Positions 1 through 8,167 of a DNA stretch of 20,549 nt are shown piece after piece. Each line of letters opens with the position of its first letter. The stretch's first letter is position 1. Made by a program: the position numbers and the translations under genes. The notes beneath the pieces were generated by a model, which had not been told where the DNA came from, did not search any database, and saw only the letters and a list, made by a program, of their open reading frames with translations. The stretch spans positions 1 through 20,549 of the forward strand of contig CAJUIM010000063.1 in the NCBI GenBank assembly GCA_910586275.1. Direction: 5' to 3'. This DNA comes from an uncultured Lachnospiraceae bacterium. Lineage in GTDB: Bacteria; Bacillota; Clostridia; Lachnospirales; Lachnospiraceae.

Positions 1-323
1 AAAGTGCACGGAAAACCGGGACAGGCAGTTCCGCTGCTGCCGGCCACTAAAAAAGCTCGCGCACGGGCGTCCGCCTCCCAACATTACATTCTGGCTGAAC
101 TGTTACTGTGCATGCACCGAAACGTGGGCGCATGCACAAAACCGAAAATTGATTTCCGTCTTCCGGCAATGTATTTTGTTGACAATATTCTTCAAAACTT
201 CTATAATTTATTAGAAAGAATATTTTTTATCAGGACTGCACCATTGCTGCACCGTCCTTACATATCTTTATTAAGAAAACCCGAGTCCTCTTTAAAACAG
301 GATATTGGGTTTGGGAGGATGCC
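1..323. other. Upstream region without a supported gene
   Basis: A reading frame covers this stretch on the plus strand, but it has no ribosome binding site and no recognisable domain. A consensus promoter sits inside it, so I treat it as non-coding. It holds two near-identical GCATGCAC words (about 111-118 and 130-137), the promoter of the HD-GYP gene, and a tandem TGCACC pair around 237-252 in the likely leader. The end of the neighbouring upstream gene is not visible. Confidence 0.6.
179..207 (+). promoter_or_regulatory. Consensus sigma-A promoter of the HD-GYP gene
   Basis: TTGACA at 179-184 and TATAAT at 202-207 are separated by exactly 17 bp, so both hexamers match the vegetative consensus fully. 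Transcription would start near 214, giving a leader of about 110 nt before the start codon at 324. Expression in growing cells is expected to be strong unless the leader or a regulator limits it. Confidence 0.85.
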
Positions 324-1637
324 ATGAAAAGAGTAAGCACATCTGCACTTGTGCCGGGTATGGTTACTGCAGAAGAAGTTTTTAACTACAAGGGAAGCCT
401 CATACTTCCCAAAGGCCAGGTTCTGACCGCCGAGTCCATTGAAAAGCTGGAATTCTATTCCGTCATCAATGTCCGGGTGGAAGAAGAATCAGATCAGGAA
501 ACGGAATCCATCGGAACCGAAGATACACTGAATATTACATTGGATATGGACTTGGATTTCACCCCACGGCCGGAAGAGAATGATGAGCCGGAAACCGTAT
601 CCGAAGCCTCGGAAAGCGCGGAGCCGGAAGATTTATTCATTACCGAAGAAGATATGGACTGGGCTTCCATTGGGAAAGATGACACGGAACCGGCCGGCAT
701 TGACGAAGACGAAACCGCAGCAGAAGCAGATGCGGAAGACATCGCCGCCCCCATAGAAGAACCTCCTTATTCGGAACGCCTGCGGCAGACAGAGGAATTT
801 CAGAAGTTTGAGCAGGATTTCCGTGAAGCAACTACCTCTTTCAGGGAATCCATGAGCGAAATTATCGAAAATGTGGAAAATCTGGATGTGGATGAGTTAA
901 TCTCCAATACCCTCACATTACTGTCCGACGAAAACAAATATGTCAATGTATTCGATATGCTTCACAGCATGCGTCAGACAGACGACAACACTTATATACA
1001 TTGTATGAACGTAGGCCTGATGTGCAATATCCTGGCCCGCTGGATGAAGATGAGTGAAGATGACATTAAGACGGCTACGGTCTGCGGCCTGCTTCATGAC
1101 ATCGGAAAACTGAAAATACCGGAAAAAATATTGAAAAAGCCCGGACGGCTGACCGACTGGGAACTCAGCGTTGTGCGTACCCATCCCCGGGAAGGCTATA
1201 ATATCCTTATGTCCGCCCCGGTCAACGACCATATAAAGAATGCGGCGCTTATGCATCATGAAAGGTGTGACGGTTCCGGCTACCCGTTGAAACTGACCTC
1301 CGCACAGATTGACCCCTTTGCGAAAATAGTGGCCATTGCAGATGTATATGATGCCATGACCTCCTCACGGGTCTACCGCAGCCCCCAGTGTCCCTTTGAG
1401 GCAATTGCCGCATTTGAAAAAGAGGGTCTGCAGAAATATGACCCGGCTTTTATACTCACTTTTCTGAAAAATATCGTGAATACATATATTCTCCACCGTG
1501 TTCACCTGACAAACGGAGAAGAAGGAGATATTGTATATATCAATCCCGACAAGCTGTCCCGTCCTACCGTACGAGTCGGCAGCAGATATGTGGATCTGTC
1601 CAAGGAAGCCCATATCCGCATCGATGCCCTTCTCTGA
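324..1637 (+). CDS. HD-GYP domain c-di-GMP phosphodiesterase
   Basis: The 437-residue protein is a predicted cytoplasmic phosphodiesterase that breaks down cyclic di-GMP. Residues 1-55 resemble the small N-terminal domain often found before HD-GYP domains. Residues 55-150 form a very acidic, low-complexity linker rich in Glu, Asp and Ala. The HD-GYP domain fills about 195-390: the metal-binding HD pair is H258-D259 (context LLHDIGK), and the signature HHERCDGSGYP runs 311-321 with every diagnostic residue present, so it should be active. There are no membrane segments and no receiver domain, so its input signal is unclear. GGAGG at 314-318 lies 5 nt before the ATG. The gene is monocistronic, with a consensus promoter upstream and a bidirectional terminator shared with murA downstream. 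HD-GYP assignment is certain; the exact cyclic dinucleotide is inferred from the family. Confidence 0.93.
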   Translation: MKRVSTSALVPGMVTAEEVFNYKGSLILPKGQVLTAESIEKLEFYSVINVRVEEESDQETESIGTEDTLNITLDMDLDFTPRPEENDEPETVSEASESAEPEDLFITEEDMDWASIGKDDTEPAGIDEDETAAEADAEDIAAPIEEPPYSERLRQTEEFQKFEQDFREATTSFRESMSEIIENVENLDVDELISNTLTLLSDENKYVNVFDMLHSMRQTDDNTYIHCMNVGLMCNILARWMKMSEDDIKTATVCGLLHDIGKLKIPEKILKKPGRLTDWELSVVRTHPREGYNILMSAPVNDHIKNAALMHHERCDGSGYPLKLTSAQIDPFAKIVAIADVYDAMTSSRVYRSPQCPFEAIAAFEKEGLQKYDPAFILTFLKNIVNTYILHRVHLTNGEEGDIVYINPDKLSRPTVRVGSRYVDLSKEAHIRIDALL

Positions 1638-1825
1638 CGGAAAAGCCTGTGGGCAATATTTCGGAAACGCCCGCGGACGGCATACTTTCGATCCACGGGC
1701 CTGTACCATCGAGTAGGGGAGTTCTTCCCCCTACTCCGCATGCCGGGCTTTTGTCAGTTCTGCTGACACCCTTCCTTTGGATGCCCTTGTGCAATCCGGC
1801 AGGGGAAGCCTTTCCCCCTATGCAT
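1638..1825. other. Hairpin-rich intergenic stretch between HD-GYP gene and murA
   Basis: No supported gene. Several short inverted repeats follow one another: TCGAT/ATCGA (1688-1692/1708-1712), GAGTAGGGG/CCCCTACTC (1711-1719/1728-1736), TGTCAG/CTGACA (1752-1757/1763-1768) and GGGGAA/TTCCCC (1802-1807/1812-1817), then the terminator at 1826. This density is unusual for a simple convergent gap and suggests a dispersed element or a structured RNA. The strand is not known. Confidence 0.5.
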
Positions 1826-1867
1826 AAAAAGCAATGGGAAATTACAGCCGCTTTCCCATTGCTTTTT
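1826..1867. terminator. Bidirectional intrinsic terminator (HD-GYP gene / murA)
   Basis: A perfect 16-bp inverted repeat pairs 1826-1841 (AAAAAGCAATGGGAAA) with 1852-1867 around a 10-nt loop. Each transcript sees a GC-containing stem followed by a U-run, so it can end both the plus-strand HD-GYP transcript and the minus-strand murA transcript, whose stop codon is 7 bp away. Confidence 0.9.
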
Positions 1868-1874
1868 GTTTTTC

Positions 1875-3167
1875 TCATCCTACTTTCAGCTTAAATTTCT
1901 GCAGTTCCCGTTCTGTATCCACTTTCTCAATCTGCGCTCCGAGACTCTGCAGCTTGATATGAAAATCCTCATATCCCCGTTCAATAAACTTAATGTCATC
2001 CACTACGGTAATGCCTTCCGCCGACAGCCCGGCGATGACCAAGGCCGCTCCTGCCCGCAAATCCGGTGCCGTAATGCTGGCACCCGTATATCTTGTCACC
2101 CCGTCAATTATGGCCGTATTTCCTTCCACTTTAATGCTGGCTCCCATCCGGGTTAGTTCATCCACATATTTAAAACGGTTTTCAAAGATGCTCTCCGTCA
2201 CGATGCTGGTTCCCAACGAAAGGCCGAGAGCCACCACAATCTGTGGCTGCATATCCGTGGGGAACCCAGGATAAGGCAGCGTCTTTACATGCGTATGCCC
2301 CAATGGCTTGGAAGATACTACCCTTACTGCATCGTCCGACTCTTCCACCTCGCAGCCGATTTCCAGCAGTTTTGCACTGATGGATTCCAAATGCTTGGGT
2401 ATCACATTCTTTACCATCACATCGCCTTTTGTCACTGCCGCGGCAAACATAAAAGTACCCGCTTCAATCTGATCCGGAATAATGGTATATTCACTTCCAT
2501 GGAGCCGGGATACACCCTTGATGCGTATTACATCCGTACCTGCTCCTTTGATGTCCGCCCCCATGCTGTTCAGGAAATTGGCCAAATCCACCACATGCGG
2601 CTCTTTGGCGGCATTTTCTATGGTTGTTTTCCCTGCCGCCATAGTGGCCGCCATCATTACATTGATGGTCGCCCCCACCGAAACCACATCCAAGTATATA
2701 TGGTTTCCCTTTAACTCTTCCGTCTCCGTAATAATCAGCCCATGTTCAATCCTGACATTGGCACCCAAGGCCCTAAAGCCCTTAATATGCTGGTCAATAG
2801 GCCGTAAGCCTATATTGCAGCCTCCCGGCAGAGATACTTCCGCCTTTCTGTATTTCCCGAGCAAGGCTCCCAGCAGATAATAAGAAGCCCTGATTTTCTT
2901 AATATAATCGTCTTCTATCGTCAAATCATGGATATGGGAGGCATTTATTTTTACCGTATGCCTGTCTATACGGTTTACAATGACTCCTATGCTCTCCATT
3001 GCCTGAATCAGCACGTTTGTGTCCCGGACATCCGGCACATTTTCTATCAATACAGTTTCATCCGTCATGATTGCGGCTGCAAGAATGGCAAGCGCTGCAT
3101 TTTTTGCACCGCCGATCTCTACTTCGCCAACTAACGGATTTCCACCCTTAATCGCATATTGTTCCAT
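1875..3167 (-). CDS. murA: UDP-N-acetylglucosamine 1-carboxyvinyltransferase
   Basis: The 430-residue enzyme transfers enolpyruvate from phosphoenolpyruvate to UDP-GlcNAc, the first committed step of peptidoglycan synthesis, in the cytoplasm. Length matches the family. The catalytic residues are visible: K22-N23 in GGAKNA, the active-site cysteine C117 in LPGGCNIG (the residue alkylated by fosfomycin, so fosfomycin sensitivity is expected), D305 in PTDMQP and R371 in PDLRAG. Firmicutes often carry two MurA paralogues; the sequence alone does not show which this is. GAGGG lies 6 nt before the ATG. The gene has its own promoter about 150 bp upstream and shares its terminator with the HD-GYP gene. 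A neighbouring murein hydrolase on the same strand makes a cell-wall cluster. Confidence 0.96.
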   Translation of the reverse strand: MEQYAIKGGNPLVGEVEIGGAKNAALAILAAAIMTDETVLIENVPDVRDTNVLIQAMESIGVIVNRIDRHTVKINASHIHDLTIEDDYIKKIRASYYLLGALLGKYRKAEVSLPGGCNIGLRPIDQHIKGFRALGANVRIEHGLIITETEELKGNHIYLDVVSVGATINVMMAATMAAGKTTIENAAKEPHVVDLANFLNSMGADIKGAGTDVIRIKGVSRLHGSEYTIIPDQIEAGTFMFAAAVTKGDVMVKNVIPKHLESISAKLLEIGCEVEESDDAVRVVSSKPLGHTHVKTLPYPGFPTDMQPQIVVALGLSLGTSIVTESIFENRFKYVDELTRMGASIKVEGNTAIIDGVTRYTGASITAPDLRAGAALVIAGLSAEGITVVDDIKFIERGYEDFHIKLQSLGAQIEKVDTERELQKFKLKVG

Positions 3168-3318
3168 GGTGTACCCTCAATTTATTCGTCTATATGCCGT
3201 CCGCCAGTACCCGATGCGGCGGCATTTCTATTCAAATTCGGCCTGCCGGGCAGAACCGAAATATATAATCGGTTTATTTAGGTTCAGGGAGTTAACAGCA
3301 ACTCCCTTCTGCTTCATC

Positions 3319-3346
3319 ATTATACCATAAAAAATCCATTTGTAAA
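3319..3346 (-). promoter_or_regulatory. Promoter of murA with structured leader
   Basis: On the minus strand, TTTACA (3341-3346) and TATAAT (3319-3324) are 16 bp apart. The inferred leader of about 145 nt contains a GGGAGTT/AACTCCC hairpin (3287-3293/3300-3306), which could affect expression; nothing identifies it as a known riboswitch. Confidence 0.65.
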
Positions 3347-3352
3347 TGACTC

Positions 3353-3372
3353 ATTTTATAAACAAGCTCTAG
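3353..3372 (-). repeat. Single end of repeat family 1, overlapping a stop codon
   Basis: Read on the minus strand the sequence is CTAGAGCTTGTTTATAAAAT. It agrees at most positions with the ends of the complete elements at 9741-9800 and 19623-19720. Its TAG (3371-3369) is the stop codon of the M23 gene. No second arm is visible nearby, so this is a solo end or a decayed copy. Confidence 0.55.
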
Positions 3373-4946
3373 TTCAGATACTTCAACGGATTCACCTGAG
3401 AACCATTGATCAGTATTTCAAAATGAACATGAGGGCCCGTGCTGATTCCCGTATTGCCGCTTAAGGCTATCTTCTGTCCCTGGGAAACCGACTGTCCCTG
3501 AGATACAAGCACTTTGCTCAGATGCCCGTATCTGGTCTGCCTGCCGTCCGCATGGTTGATATATACTACATATCCGTAGCCGCTGCCCCAGCCGGCTTTT
3601 GCCACAGTGCCTGCCGAGGAAGCCATTACCGCAGTCCCCACCGGCGTTGCCCAGTCGATTCCTTTATGATAAGAACTTGCACCTCTGGTAGGTCTGCTTC
3701 TCCTGCCGAAATTGGAAGTCAGCCTGCCTCCCGAAATGGGCTTGATATAGGTCGGCGGTATTTTTGTGCCGCGTTCCACAATCTTGGGAACAGCCTCATA
3801 AGTGACCTCTTCCTTCAGTATTTCCCTTCCGGTCTCCGTCCGGTCGCGGTAGGAAACCTCTGCCACCACCTTCCGGTGCCCTGCCGAAGGCTCCTGCAGC
3901 GTTTTTGTCTCCGTAGTGTACCAATTGTCATTATCCACATAGATAATCTCCGCCTCATAGTCCTCTTCATAGTACATCATTTCTTTCCGTTCCACGGACA
4001 ATTCCGGCTCCGGCACTGTTACGATGATTTCGTCTCCCACACGGATCATGGAGTTTTCGCTTTCAATGCTCTCGTTCATTTCCACCAGTCTCTCAATGGT
4101 AAGATTATTTTCCAAGGCAATCTTGGATAAACTGTCCCCTGCCACTACTTCATATATCTGATTCTTTTCCTGATCCTTTGTCACCTCCTGAATCGCATCC
4201 GGCAATGGAGTCAGCTCCTCCTCCGCCAGATAGGATTCCACTACTTCAATATCATCCCCGAATTCCAATGAAATCAATCCCAATTCATAGTCGGAGAACT
4301 CCTTTTCCTTTGCCGGCTCAACCGCATCGAACATTTCGTCCAGCGTGGCATATATGCCTACCGGCGCAAAAACATCCACTTCCTCTTCCCCCTTCTTTTC
4401 CTCCTTGGTCATAATATTCGTTGTGAGCACATTCAATTCCCTGGCCGGGTCAAGCACCAGTTCCACGTCATACTCTTTCCGGATATCATACTTATCCACA
4501 GAGGAATGGAGCAATTCCAATACTTCATCCTTGCTGGCCAGATTTACCGTATACTCATTAATCTTTACCGTATAAGAGCGATGGAGCGTCTGTTTCACGT
4601 TCCTTTCAAGCACATCCACCATGCGCTCCGTCACCGCTTCCTCTCCGTCAATATGTCCCCAGAACACTTCCTTTCCTTCCAGTTCCATATTGCTGTCAAT
4701 GAGTACCAGTTCCTCTCCGTCACCGGCCATTATTTTGCGCGCCTGCCTCAGGCATTCTTCCGCCGTCTTCCTGTCGCCTACTTCGCCTACGGTCTCTCCG
4801 TTCAGGACTACCGTAAACATATTATCCCCTGTACTTTCTATTTTAATATATCCGGGCATAAAAAATATGCTGACAATTACTGCCAATACGGCAACCTTTA
4901 TTTTCCTTATCCTCAATCTTTTATAATATTTTGTAAATTTTAACAT
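3369..4946 (-). CDS. Membrane-anchored LysM-G5-M23 murein endopeptidase
   Basis: The 525-residue protein is predicted to cleave peptidoglycan cross-links outside the membrane. A basic N-terminus precedes one hydrophobic segment at about 17-34 with no clear signal-peptidase site, so it is probably a signal anchor. A LysM peptidoglycan-binding domain lies at about 264-310 (YEVVAGDSLSKIA...), a G5 domain at about 312-395, and a complete M23 zinc peptidase domain at 405-525. Its metal and catalytic residues are present: H427 and D431 (HKGID), H475 (GHLSK), H506 and H508 (GPHVHFE). Residues 40-260 are an acidic region without a named domain. The ribosome binding site is weak (GAG about 10 nt upstream); no other start would keep the anchor. 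A TATAAT-like -10 at 4976-4981 has no good -35. The stop codon overlaps a repeat end. The next gene downstream is murA, which has its own promoter. Confidence 0.92.
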   Translation of the reverse strand: MLKFTKYYKRLRIRKIKVAVLAVIVSIFFMPGYIKIESTGDNMFTVVLNGETVGEVGDRKTAEECLRQARKIMAGDGEELVLIDSNMELEGKEVFWGHIDGEEAVTERMVDVLERNVKQTLHRSYTVKINEYTVNLASKDEVLELLHSSVDKYDIRKEYDVELVLDPARELNVLTTNIMTKEEKKGEEEVDVFAPVGIYATLDEMFDAVEPAKEKEFSDYELGLISLEFGDDIEVVESYLAEEELTPLPDAIQEVTKDQEKNQIYEVVAGDSLSKIALENNLTIERLVEMNESIESENSMIRVGDEIIVTVPEPELSVERKEMMYYEEDYEAEIIYVDNDNWYTTETKTLQEPSAGHRKVVAEVSYRDRTETGREILKEEVTYEAVPKIVERGTKIPPTYIKPISGGRLTSNFGRRSRPTRGASSYHKGIDWATPVGTAVMASSAGTVAKAGWGSGYGYVVYINHADGRQTRYGHLSKVLVSQGQSVSQGQKIALSGNTGISTGPHVHFEILINGSQVNPLKYLN

Positions 4947-5056
4947 ATTCTTATCTCAATCCATTCGGCATGTGCATTATATAATCAAACGTAACCGTGT
5001 ATCTGTCTGCGTCTTCTGAAAATGTAACACGTCTATTCTAACAGCATTTTTTTTGC

Positions 5057-5086
5057 TTGTAAAGAAAATGTTCCCCATGGTAAAAT
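5057..5086 (+). promoter_or_regulatory. Possible promoter of dinB
   Basis: TTGTAA (5057-5062) and TAAAAT (5081-5086) are 18 bp apart, about 90 bp before the start codon. Both hexamers deviate from consensus. I looked for a GAAC-N4-GTTC LexA box of the SOS response and found only a partial GAAAATGTTC. Confidence 0.35.
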
Positions 5087-5124
5087 ATTGTTACTTTTTC
5101 ACTTACCCAATATTCCGTAACTAG

Positions 5125-5158
5125 TACATCGTTGCGCAAATAACTACACCAATCAGTT
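5125..5158 (+). repeat. Repeat family 2, copy 1 (dinB leader)
   Basis: This 34-bp segment begins TACATCGTTGCGCAAAT and matches 8553-8586 at 32 of 34 positions. It contains the 8-bp palindrome TTGCGCAA. It ends only a few bases before the dinB ribosome binding site, so it is likely transcribed as part of the leader. Confidence 0.7.
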
Positions 5159-5176
5159 AAGCAAAAGGAGGACATG

Positions 5177-6415
5177 ATGCAGACAGGGCAAATTATTTTT
5201 CATATTGACGTAAATTCTGCCTACTTAAGCTGGAGTGCGCTTAAGAACCTTGCAGATGGCTCTGAAATTGATTTACGGGAGGTTCCCTCGATTATCGGAG
5301 GGGATATGGAAAAACGGCACGGAGTGGTATTGGCAAAGTCCATCCCGGCCAAAGCATATCATGTCACCACCGGAGAGCCTATTGTGAATGCTTTGCGGAA
5401 ATGCCCCCATCTTATTATGGAATCGCCGGATCACAGACTGTATCACCGCCGTTCCGAAGAACTGATGGCATTTCTTTCCGACATCTGCCCCGACATCGAA
5501 CAGGTCAGCGTGGATGAGTGCTATATGGACTATACCCCTGTGGCCGTCCGGTATGGCGACCCGGTGGCTGCGGCCGTAAAGATAAAAGACCGGATCCGAG
5601 AGACATTCGGCTATACTGTGAATATCGGGATCTCCGACAGGAAAGTACTGGCAAAAATGGCTTCCGATTTCAAAAAGCCGGATTTGGTGCATACCCTTTA
5701 CCGCAGCGAAATCCGGGAGAAGATGTGGGGTCTTCCCGTATCTTCATTATTTATGTGCGGCCGTTCCAGCGTAGAGACACTGCGGAAGCTGGAAATACTT
5801 ACCATCGGGGATTTGGCAAATGCCAAGCCTGAAATTTTGGCGGCACATCTGAAAAGCCACGGAATTACATTATGGGAATACGCCAACGGGATAGATGACT
5901 CCAAAGTCTCCACCCAACCGGCCGAAGTGAAAGGAATCGGCAATTCCGTCACATTAAAGGAGGATGCCTGCACAAAGGAAGATGCACACCGAGTGCTTTT
6001 GGCTCTCGCGGAAAGCGTAGCGGGACGGCTGCGGGAAGCCGGACAGCTGGCAGGAATGGTGAGCACGGAAATCAAATACAATACGTTCCGTTCCGTATCA
6101 CATCAGACCACCTTTCCCACCCCATTATGCACCACCGATTCCATTTATCAGGCAGCATGCCATTTATTTGATGAATTATGGAACGGCACCCCCATCCGCC
6201 TCTTGGGAATCCGAACCTCTAAGCTGGTATCCCGCAGCGAACCGGTTCAGCTTAGTCTTTTTGATCTTCCGTGCGGCAGCGGAAATCATGCCGGGCCGGA
6301 AGCTGCCTCCCCCTCCGTTTCCAAACAGCAGAAACTGGATTATGCGCTGGATGCCATAAGAAAAAAGTATGGCGCAGATTCCGTAGTCAGAGGCAGTCTG
6401 CTGCATAAGAAATAG
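5177..6415 (+). CDS. dinB: Y-family DNA polymerase (DinB/Pol IV-like)
   Basis: The protein is a translesion polymerase that copies damaged templates with low fidelity. Palm-domain acidic residues are D12 in HIDVNSAY and D114-E115 in SVDECYMDY (numbered from the upstream ATG); thumb and little-finger domains follow to about 350. A perfect beta-clamp-binding pentapeptide, QLSLF, sits at 359-363, so it should be recruited to the replisome. The N-terminal HIDVNSAYLSW is the form I associate with clostridial Y-family enzymes rather than E. coli DinB. Two adjacent ATG codons occur at 5174 and 5177; AGGAGG (5166-5171) is only 2 nt from the first but 5 nt from the second, so I choose 5177 (412 residues). 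The gene is monocistronic and convergent with the flavin reductase gene. The family is certain; the exact paralogue name is less so. Confidence 0.92.
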   Translation: MQTGQIIFHIDVNSAYLSWSALKNLADGSEIDLREVPSIIGGDMEKRHGVVLAKSIPAKAYHVTTGEPIVNALRKCPHLIMESPDHRLYHRRSEELMAFLSDICPDIEQVSVDECYMDYTPVAVRYGDPVAAAVKIKDRIRETFGYTVNIGISDRKVLAKMASDFKKPDLVHTLYRSEIREKMWGLPVSSLFMCGRSSVETLRKLEILTIGDLANAKPEILAAHLKSHGITLWEYANGIDDSKVSTQPAEVKGIGNSVTLKEDACTKEDAHRVLLALAESVAGRLREAGQLAGMVSTEIKYNTFRSVSHQTTFPTPLCTTDSIYQAACHLFDELWNGTPIRLLGIRTSKLVSRSEPVQLSLFDLPCGSGNHAGPEAASPSVSKQQKLDYALDAIRKKYGADSVVRGSLLHKK

Positions 6416-6438
6416 CACGGCTGCCGTGCTACTTCTTC
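6408..6438. terminator. Palindrome shared by the ends of two convergent genes
   Basis: TAGCACGG (6413-6420) pairs with CCGTGCTA (6424-6431) around a 3-nt loop, and the stem extends through AAGAA/TTCTT after one mismatch. Both arms are coding: dinB ends Lys-Lys-TAG here and the opposite gene also ends Lys-Lys-TAG. The U-run is poor on both strands, so termination efficiency is uncertain. Confidence 0.6.
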
Positions 6439-6992
6439 CTCACGCTGTAACCAAAGGTTCCCAACGTCTCGCCTAGGGCCACATATGCGCCATGTGAATA
6501 GACAATCGGCTCTGCCTGCTCAAAGCGGAACCTTTTCTTCTTATCCATATATTTCTCGTCCGCATGGACTGCCACGACTTTCGCCAGAAACATATCATGG
6601 GTGCCCAAAGGCTTTATATCCTCCACCACACACTCTATATTTACCGGGCTTTCTTCAATCATCGGCGCTTTTACCACGTCTGCTTTTATCGGAGTAAGTC
6701 CTGTCTTGCGGAACTTATCCACATCTTTCCCGCTGACCACGCCGCAATAATCCGTGGCAAACGCCAGCTTCTTCGTCGTCAGGTTAATGACAAACTCACC
6801 GGTTTCTTTTATCATATGATAGGAATGACGTTTGGGCCTGACGGAAATAGATACCATAGGCGGGTCACTGCATACGGTGCCCGCCCAAGCTACTGTAAAT
6901 ATATTCTTTTCCCCTGATTTGCTGACCACGCTGACCAATACCACCGGTAAAGGATACAGCATATTTCCCGGTTTCCAGCTTAGTTTTCCCAT
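6429..6992 (-). CDS. Flavin reductase-like FMN-binding protein
   Basis: The 187-residue protein belongs to the flavin reductase-like domain family: small cytoplasmic dimers that bind FMN and use NAD(P)H or pass electrons to partner proteins. The family pattern is seen at about 33-70 (TVAWAG-CSDPPMVSISVRP-RHSYHMI, then GEFVINL) and at 130-142 (THDMFLAKVV). The true substrate cannot be read from the sequence; related clostridial proteins are often annotated only as flavoredoxins. I start at the ATG at 6992, not the longer frame, because GGAAGGGGAG lies just before it and homology begins there. The start is 20 bp downstream of the coiled-coil gene stop, so the two are probably cotranscribed. The stop codon is inside the palindrome shared with dinB. 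Confidence 0.85.
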   Translation of the reverse strand: MGKLSWKPGNMLYPLPVVLVSVVSKSGEKNIFTVAWAGTVCSDPPMVSISVRPKRHSYHMIKETGEFVINLTTKKLAFATDYCGVVSGKDVDKFRKTGLTPIKADVVKAPMIEESPVNIECVVEDIKPLGTHDMFLAKVVAVHADEKYMDKKKRFRFEQAEPIVYSHGAYVALGETLGTFGYSVRKK

Positions 6993-7012
6993 ATGCGGCT
7001 CCCCTTCCTTTC

Positions 7013-8032
7013 CTATATCCGTCCGGTCAGATAGGCAATCCACAAAACCAAGTTTGCCGCCGCGGCTGCCAATGTGGCAACATTAAAAACAAATGCCAGC
7101 TTGTTCTTAGAAGCCGCCTGCTGTTCCCTCTCCATAAAGGCTTTTGTCTGTTTTTCCATTTCTTCCACAACTACAGCCTGCACATTGCGGTATACTTTCA
7201 CATTCTCTTTATGCGCAAAATCATCGGACTGCTTAAACAGTTCTTCCGTCTTTTCCCTGTCGGCTGCAAAAACTCCTTTCATCTCCTCCAGAAGCTTACG
7301 CATTTCCTCCCGGTTATCGTCCGCCTGTTTCTGCACATTGCCGTCCTGCATCGTCTGCAGCAATTCCCGAACTTCCTTCTGGCTGCCTTTCAGTTCCTGC
7401 AGCTGTCCGTTGGCTTCCCCGCCGTCTCTCTTCAGTTCCTGCAGCAGTTCCTGCACCTTATTGTCATTGTCTTTCCATTCCCGAAGCAATCCCAGCATTT
7501 CACTGCTGCTGCTTTTCACTTCCTGCAGCAATTTTCCCGCCTCGCTGCCGTTTCCCTTTACCGCTTCCAGCAGGCCATGCATATTATTGTCATGACTCTT
7601 CCTTTCTTCCAGCGATTCCTGCACCCCGCTGCCGATATCTTTCAGTTTATCCAAAGCCTCCTTTAATTCACGGCTTTCTGTTTCCTGCATATTTCCCCAT
7701 GCCTTTTCCTGCACGTTCTGGATTTTCATAATGCCCTCTTCCGTAAGGCTCTGTATATACAGCGTACTCTTTTCCAACAGCTGCCCTAACTGCATTGCGC
7801 TCTTTTCCAGAGATTCCCTGATCTGCCGGCTGCTCTCCTCCAAAAGTTCTTTCAGCTTCTCTTCGTTTTCCGCATTCTTCAGATTCAGCTTCCGCATTTC
7901 CTTCATGCAGGCATCGTACTCGGCCACCTGTGATTCCAGCTTGTCTATCTGCGCAGCGTCTGCCGCCGCATTCGCCCGTATCGCCTCCTGCGCCCCCAGC
8001 TTCTGCGCAATCTTATCCATAAAATTATCCAT
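7013..8032 (-). CDS. Tail-anchored coiled-coil protein with 14-residue repeats
   Basis: I do not recognise a named family. The 339-residue protein is almost wholly charged helix with coiled-coil character, ending in one hydrophobic segment at about 313-336 (numbered from the upstream ATG) and a short tail, LTGRI. That layout predicts a C-terminal membrane anchor with the body in the cytoplasm. Residues 128-239 divide into eight consecutive 14-residue units, such as LLEAVKGNGSEAGK, LLQEVKSSSSEMLG and LLQELKRDGGEANG: a hydrophobic pair, a hydrophobic residue at position 5, Lys at 6, then a polar Gly/Ser/Asn/Asp stretch. A related EKS/LLEES region lies at 64-100. The start at 8032 is preferred over the ATG 6 nt upstream because GGAGG is 7 nt from it and only 1 nt from the other. 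It is followed by the flavin reductase gene. A scaffold or membrane-tethering role is a guess. Confidence 0.85.
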   Translation of the reverse strand: MDNFMDKIAQKLGAQEAIRANAAADAAQIDKLESQVAEYDACMKEMRKLNLKNAENEEKLKELLEESSRQIRESLEKSAMQLGQLLEKSTLYIQSLTEEGIMKIQNVQEKAWGNMQETESRELKEALDKLKDIGSGVQESLEERKSHDNNMHGLLEAVKGNGSEAGKLLQEVKSSSSEMLGLLREWKDNDNKVQELLQELKRDGGEANGQLQELKGSQKEVRELLQTMQDGNVQKQADDNREEMRKLLEEMKGVFAADREKTEELFKQSDDFAHKENVKVYRNVQAVVVEEMEKQTKAFMEREQQAASKNKLAFVFNVATLAAAAANLVLWIAYLTGRI

Positions 8033-8167
8033 TTCCATTCCTCCGCATATAGTTTTCCCCTTTGCAGTACGCCCCGTTCCTTATAAGTAATGCTCTTTTA
8101 ACGTTTTTTTTATATTATCATCTTTCCTTTTTATTTACAATGGGGAAATCAGCCGGCTGCACGGAAA

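Noticed and set aside
4..327. Plus-strand frame of 107 codons at the window start
   Set aside because: It has no ribosome binding site or domain, contains a consensus promoter for the next gene, and reads like translated intergenic sequence.
5057..5080. LexA/SOS box upstream of dinB
   Set aside because: Only GAAAATGTTC is present; the GAAC-N4-GTTC pattern and spacing are not met.
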